DNA of 64,000 bases, from assembly GCF_020564625.1 (NCBI RefSeq), contig NZ_JAJBZT010000003.1, positions 186,001 through 250,000 of the forward strand, read 5' to 3'. The position numbers and the translations under genes were made by a program. Shown here one piece after another: positions 60,254 to 64,000 of this stretch; the first letter of the stretch is position 1; every line of letters begins with the position of its first letter. Source of the DNA: Leeia speluncae. Lineage in GTDB: Bacteria > Pseudomonadota > Gammaproteobacteria > Burkholderiales > Leeiaceae. Under the pieces are notes generated by a model, which saw only the letters and a list, made by a program, of their open reading frames with translations, did not search any database and had not been told where the DNA came from.

Positions 60254-61309
60254 ATGAATTCTTGGAAAAAGCTGTTTGTGTCTGTTTCACTGGCGTTAAC
60301 CACCTTCTCTGCGTCCGCAACGGAATTAACGCATTGGCCAGCTGACGTTGCCGCCAAACTCGATGCGATGATCAAGAAAAATGCAAATACCGGCGCTTAT
60401 GCTGTATTTGACGCAGACAACACGACTTACCGCTATGACCTTGAAGAATCCCTGCTCCCGTACTTAGAAATGAAAGGAATCATTACCCGAGAAAAGCTAG
60501 ACCCATCTTTAAAACTGATTCCATTTAAAGACACACCAACATTCAAAGAGAGCCTATACAGCTACTATGTGAGAATGTGTGAAGTAGATGATTTGGTTTG
60601 TTATCCATGGGTAGCACAAGTTTTCTCTGGACTGACGCTAAAAGAACTGAAAGGTCATCTTGATGACATGATTGCCGAAGGCAAACCGGTGCCCGTGAAA
60701 TATTACAACGGTGAAGAGGTAGTTGAGGCGAGCTCTACCCCACCCAAATTCTATACCGGCATGCAAGAGCTATATAACAAGCTGCAAGAAAATGGCATTA
60801 GCGTTTATGTGATCAGTGCAGCTAGTGAAGAACTTGTTCGCATGGTAGTAGCCGATCCTAAATATGGCTACAACGCAAAACCAGAAAACATTATTGGTGT
60901 GAATATGCTTTTGAAAGACAAAAGCACTGGTGCACTAACAACGTCCCGTTTGCAAATCAAAAAAGGTACTTACAACCAAGCTGCTAACTTAAATATGGAA
61001 TTAACCCCTTATTTAATGAACCCAATGACTTGGTATGAAGGAAAAATGGGGACCATTTTAGGCTGGATTGACCAGTGGAAAAAACCGGTCTTAGTCGCTG
61101 GTGACACACCAATTTCTGATGGTTACATGCTGTTAAATGGCACAGATGTGGCAAAAGGTGGCGTTAGAGTGTGGGTAAACCGCAAAGCGAAGTATATGCC
61201 GGTGATTCAAAAGTGGTGGGAAGATTCGGCTAAGCAACAAGCGGCACTTGGTCAGTCGGTCACAGCAGATAAAAACTGGCTAGTAGTGAAACCAGAAGAG
61301 ATTCAATAA
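60254..61309 (+). CDS. HAD-family phosphatase, phosphorylcholine phosphatase-like
   Basis: A 351-residue periplasmic protein. The signal peptide ends near residue 22 (TTFSASA/TELTHW). HAD motif I FDADNTTYRYDLEE, motif II VISAASEEL and motif IV AGDTPISDGYML match the spacing and wording of Pseudomonas PchP, which releases phosphate from phosphorylcholine. ATG at 60254 follows GGGAG; the upstream TTG is ignored. It could supply choline from host or membrane lipids. Specificity is inferred from motifs only. Confidence 0.8.
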   Translation: MNSWKKLFVSVSLALTTFSASATELTHWPADVAAKLDAMIKKNANTGAYAVFDADNTTYRYDLEESLLPYLEMKGIITREKLDPSLKLIPFKDTPTFKESLYSYYVRMCEVDDLVCYPWVAQVFSGLTLKELKGHLDDMIAEGKPVPVKYYNGEEVVEASSTPPKFYTGMQELYNKLQENGISVYVISAASEELVRMVVADPKYGYNAKPENIIGVNMLLKDKSTGALTTSRLQIKKGTYNQAANLNMELTPYLMNPMTWYEGKMGTILGWIDQWKKPVLVAGDTPISDGYMLLNGTDVAKGGVRVWVNRKAKYMPVIQKWWEDSAKQQAALGQSVTADKNWLVVKPEEIQ

Positions 61310-61352
61310 GTAAAGATTTCTACAACAACAACGCAAGACTCACTCAACACTC

Positions 61353-61380
61353 AGGCGGCCAATGGCCGCCTTTTTCTTTA
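61353..61380 (+). terminator. Terminator after the PchP-like gene
   Basis: AGGCGGCC (61353-61360) pairs with GGCCGCCT (61364-61371), loop AAT, followed by TTTTCTTTAT. Confidence 0.88.
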
Positions 61381-61408
61381 TATTAATCTGAACGACTAGA
61401 GAAATGGA

Positions 61409-62233
61409 TTAATCTTTTTCACCCGACTCTTTATCGTGATGTTCATTTTCACGATGCTCATCTTCATCACCATCATCATGGTGCTTTGTTTCGCCGGCAC
61501 TCGCTAACACCAGCTGTTTAGCGGGTTCGCTACTATCTGCACTGCTATAGTCATCTCCAGCTTCTAGCCGATTATCTTGAAATAAAGGCGCAAACATTGG
61601 CTGTTGGGCAAGTAAACTTTTTGCACCACCGTAGCCTGAGTAAACAAAGCCAACCACTAAGGCTAACAATAAAGCGCCCACTAATGGTCTAGCTGAACGA
61701 ATACCTTCTGTAGATGCGCCCTCTTTCTTACCGGTGACCATGGCACGCGCTAGGTTTTCTTTATGCAGTACGCTACTTAACACAACAGCAATTACATGGA
61801 TAACCACTAAGCCCATGAACGCATTACCAAGTAGTTCGTGAATCTCTCCCGCATCCATCGTATCGGAAAAAGTTAGCCAGCCAGTTAATGGCGTTGCAAT
61901 ACCAAATGCAAGTAACGCCAGAATGGCTAATGCACCAGCAGGGTTGTGCCCAACATGATGTTCTGGGTCGCCATTTTTAATGGCTTTGAAATAACGAATA
62001 GCGGCCAATGGAGAACGGATAAACTGAGTAAACCGTGCATAACGCGTACCGACAAGTCCCCAGATTAAACGGAAAATAATCATGAGTGCCACATTGTAAC
62101 CAGCCAGCACATGAATACTACGAAGGTGCTCACCTTCAGAAGTAAAGTATGCGGTTAGAAAGCTAATCACTAACACCCAGTGAAACACACGTGTGGGTAG
62201 ATCCCAAACGAGTACTTTGCTTTTATTTTCCAT
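61409..62233 (-). CDS. Cytochrome b561-type membrane protein with His-rich tail
   Basis: A 274-residue membrane protein of the bacterial cytochrome b561 family. It starts KVLVWDLPTRVFHWVL, with membrane helices carrying heme-ligand histidines (FHW, SIHVLAGY, IHELLG, VIHVIAV). After the last helix comes a 70-residue polar tail ending in a stretch of His, Asp and Glu (HHDDGDEDEHRENEHHDKE) that could bind metal. ATG at 62233 has GGAG ahead; two earlier ATGs are less well placed. Electron partner unknown; no soluble cytochrome is next to it. Confidence 0.85.
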   Translation of the reverse strand: MENKSKVLVWDLPTRVFHWVLVISFLTAYFTSEGEHLRSIHVLAGYNVALMIIFRLIWGLVGTRYARFTQFIRSPLAAIRYFKAIKNGDPEHHVGHNPAGALAILALLAFGIATPLTGWLTFSDTMDAGEIHELLGNAFMGLVVIHVIAVVLSSVLHKENLARAMVTGKKEGASTEGIRSARPLVGALLLALVVGFVYSGYGGAKSLLAQQPMFAPLFQDNRLEAGDDYSSADSSEPAKQLVLASAGETKHHDDGDEDEHRENEHHDKESGEKD

Positions 62234-62278
62234 TTTATTCTCCATCCCATTTTGTAAGGTGCGGAAAATATCCATCAA

Positions 62279-62840
62279 CGGGAGATTCGACGGATACTTT
62301 CCATCCAGACTCGACTCATACGTTTAGCAGTCCTTCTACACGCTGACTGAGACTGGCAAAACAAAGTTTACCTTTGCAAGCTTAAGTCAAACTTAAGCAC
62401 AAAGAGAGAAAAATGGTGATTCTTTTGACCAGATAAAGTTATTCAACTCATCTTTCCACATCAAGCTTGAACACCTCCGTGGAAAGCCTGTGGAAAAGGT
62501 TGCTAAACCCATGAATTTATTCAACAAAACATGCCAGATTAAAATTTAATCAGCCCCACAAACTCATTCACATTGGAACTGAACTAGCTCGGGGATAAGC
62601 TGTGGATAAATTCATTAAATCACTGAAATTAAACAACAAAATACCTGCGCTCATAATTTAGGCAAATTATAAGCCGATCTGGGGGATAACCGCACAAAAC
62701 CAAATGTAAAAGAGTATTTTTGGATGGATGTGGATAACATAGCAGAGTTTCCACATCCATTTTTGACAAGCATGGGGAAAGCTTGTGGATAAAGCAGTTA
62801 CCCCATTGAATTGATTAAGAAATTTATTAGCGATCAAAAA
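62279..62840. other. Intergenic region with DnaA-box cluster
   Basis: 562 bases without a gene, AT-rich toward the right end. Its right two thirds hold the DnaA-box cluster described separately. The rest shows no other clear signals; the leader of the cytochrome gene begins at its left end. Confidence 0.6.
62452..62792. other. oriC: DnaA-box cluster, candidate replication origin (oriC-like)
   Basis: Three perfect boxes TGTGGATAA (the complement of TTATCCACA) lie at 62601-62609, 62729-62737 and 62784-62792, all in one orientation. TGTGGAAAA at 62489-62497 fits the relaxed consensus. Boxes with one mismatch are at 62452-62460, 62564-62572 and 62747-62755, and two GGGGATAA-type sites at 62591 and 62681. 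AT-rich stretches between 62610 and 62680 could unwind. Flanking genes are not dnaA, dnaN or mnmG, so this may be oriC away from dnaA, a DnaA-titrating site, or coincidence. Confidence 0.55.
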
Positions 62841-63293
62841 TTAAGCAGATTTACGAAAGCGATCTAACCCAATTCCGCCAGTACCGAAAACAGAGAGGGC
62901 AAACAACATCAGCCCCCATTGCCAATGATCATAAAGACCAGGTGTCCATACACTCGCTGGTGTCACCAAACCATGCCAGTAAGCGATGACCGCCATCGCA
63001 TTCACACCAAATAAGCCAATCGCCGCCCAACGTCCAAATAACCCCGCAATGAGTAGCGCAGAGAAAATTAACTCGCCGCCAGTAGCTAATGGTGCCGCGA
63101 TGCTCGGTGGTAATAATGGCACATGGTATTCATCGGTAAATAAAGCGATCGTAATAGACCAATCATCTATTTTGGTAAGCCCCGAGCGAAAAAAAACGCG
63201 GAAGATTTCTATACGCATTAACAGCAAAGCGATCGATTGCAATGCAGTTAGCCAAGGTGCTTGCCATTCACGGTTTGATTGAGAGCGACGCAT
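62841..63293 (-). CDS. DoxX-family membrane protein of a bufferin-type locus (BufD/HvfD)
   Basis: A 150-residue membrane protein with four hydrophobic segments. FFRSGLTKIDDW, ALFTDEYHVPLLPP and GELIFSALLIAGLFGRWAAIGLF-type helices match the DoxX proteins that accompany DUF692 enzymes. ATG behind AGGAGG, 33 bases after the DUF2063 gene, so the two are one operon. In Haemophilus and Caulobacter such genes (HvfD, BufD) accompany copper-binding modified peptides. Role of DoxX there is unknown. Confidence 0.87.
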   Translation of the reverse strand: MRRSQSNREWQAPWLTALQSIALLLMRIEIFRVFFRSGLTKIDDWSITIALFTDEYHVPLLPPSIAAPLATGGELIFSALLIAGLFGRWAAIGLFGVNAMAVIAYWHGLVTPASVWTPGLYDHWQWGLMLFALSVFGTGGIGLDRFRKSA

Positions 63294-63326
63294 GTGTTCC
63301 TCCTGTATGGATGGGTTCTATTGTTG

Positions 63327-64000
63327 TTAGTATTGAATATCGATCAAAGCACTCGCTTCAAACAAACATTGCAGCGTGGATAGCGGCTGATATGCCTCAT
63401 CGATTGCCAACCCTATATCCACCGCTTCTGCAAAACCACACCCGCTAATCAGCGCGTTGGTCACCGCTGTATCTACTGTTGAGAGCCGGATAGGCGTTAC
63501 TACATTAGCAATACGAGTCACGAGCACCCCGCCGCCTGGTTTATTTAAATCCACTTGCACCACTTTTTGTTCTGGCTGGTGGTATTCCCAAATATCCGCT
63601 AGCGGCCAATTCGATTGAATGAGACAGACAGCAGGATGAAAAACAAAGATCAGTCCCCCTATTTTTTCTGGCGGCACAGATGCTAGGCTAGAAGGTGATA
63701 ATGGTGACGCATCTTTTGCATAAAAAGCGCAATGTACGCGCCAATCTAGCCTTGCCACATCCGGTAGGTATGGCAATGAAATAGCTGGGGGATAAGACGC
63801 CATCCAGTCAGGGAAGTCGTGACCTAGATCATGAAGATTGGGCGATATGGCTCTTTGGCTACTTACATATTGCGCCGCCATTTCCTCAAAAAAAGCTTGC
63901 CCAACTAAAGCAGTCACAACAGGAAATAAAGCACTGAGTGCATGGGTGCGATTGAGTTGATGATTGCGGCGATACGCAGCTAATCGCTGAGGGCTAAAAA
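63327..64000 (-). CDS. DUF2063 protein of a bufferin-type locus (BufC/HvfC), start outside window
   Basis: Partial gene: the frame is open to the right edge, so the start lies beyond 64000. The 224 visible codons include RLAAYRRNHQLNRTHALSAL, FPVVTALVGQAFF and FPDWMASYPPAISLPYLPDV, characteristic of DUF2063 (HvfC/BufC). An internal GTG at 63917 is not the start. HvfC partners the DUF692 iron enzyme (BufB/HvfB) in modifying a Cys-rich DUF2282 precursor (BufA/HvfA) by oxazolone/thiooxazole formation. Those two genes are expected just beyond the edge. Confidence 0.88.
   Translation of the reverse strand, partial: FSPQRLAAYRRNHQLNRTHALSALFPVVTALVGQAFFEEMAAQYVSSQRAISPNLHDLGHDFPDWMASYPPAISLPYLPDVARLDWRVHCAFYAKDASPLSPSSLASVPPEKIGGLIFVFHPAVCLIQSNWPLADIWEYHQPEQKVVQVDLNKPGGGVLVTRIANVVTPIRLSTVDTAVTNALISGCGFAEAVDIGLAIDEAYQPLSTLQCLFEASALIDIQY

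Noticed and set aside
63327-63917. Complete gene starting at 63917
   Set aside because: The frame stays open to the window edge with family-typical residues upstream, so the internal GTG is not the start.

Overview
The window is a dense, AT-leaning stretch of a Gram-negative chromosome. It most likely comes from a betaproteobacterium of the Neisseriales/Chromobacteriaceae type. Support for this is the betaproteobacterial-type porin, ubiquinone genes ubiC-ubiA, aerobic hemF, etfBA, the order gmk-rpoZ-spoT, a PPTPENY-type GGDEF protein and an EAL-CBS-GGDEF protein. The genus assignment is inference. No rRNA, tRNA, CRISPR array, insertion sequence or prophage was seen. Nearly every gene is intact and many units end in clear Rho-independent terminators.

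Region by region: (1) 1-5592, all on the minus strand, is a polyamine module: an AraC-type regulator, a spermidine/putrescine-type ABC transporter (ATPase, two permeases, binding protein) and, after a terminator, acetylpolyamine amidohydrolase cut by the left edge. (2) 5777-10452 holds rdgB, a small unknown gene, hemW, ridA and recG, then a convergent chemotaxis receptor. (3) 12342-18397 is a complete ribose operon, rbsB-A-C-R-K-D, with paired LacI-type operators upstream. (4) 18409-26409 carries a YpfH-type esterase, a YgiD-type dioxygenase, a GbcA-like Rieske oxygenase, a glycosyltransferase and LpxH-like phosphoesterase pair, a porin and mpl. (5) 26731-35829 has a GGDEF protein with a degenerate active site, etfBA, a PhaJ-like hydratase, an OmpW-like protein, ubiCA and a LuxR regulator divergent from a nitrilase-APC permease pair. 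(6) 35968-48718 contains gltBD, hemF, tatD, a zinc-ribbon HEAGH membrane protein, an SSAT-like acetyltransferase, spoT, rpoZ and gmk. (7) 49217-56822 has a purine permease with apt, yicC, a Ser/Thr kinase and PP2C phosphatase pair, rph, an XRE-cupin regulator and an unrecognised gene. (8) 56826-64000 has an EAL-CBS-GGDEF protein, an orphan sensor kinase, a phosphorylcholine phosphatase-like HAD protein, a cytochrome b561 with a His-rich tail, an AT-rich DnaA-box cluster, and the end of a bufferin-type locus (DoxX plus DUF2063) that runs off the right edge.

Possible links between distant parts: the PchP-like phosphatase and the GbcA-like oxygenase would both fit choline/betaine breakdown. Acetylpolyamine amidohydrolase, the polyamine transporter and the SSAT-like acetyltransferase would fit polyamine turnover. 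Three c-di-GMP or phosphorylation signalling units (degenerate GGDEF, EAL-CBS-GGDEF, kinase/phosphatase pair) are scattered through the window.

The places most worth attention are the right edge, which is probably a multinuclear iron-dependent oxidase (DUF692) RiPP locus; the DnaA-box cluster at 62450-62795, a candidate oriC away from dnaA; the GGDEF protein that has lost its catalytic residues but kept an RxxD inhibitory-site motif; and the zinc-ribbon HEAGH membrane protein.
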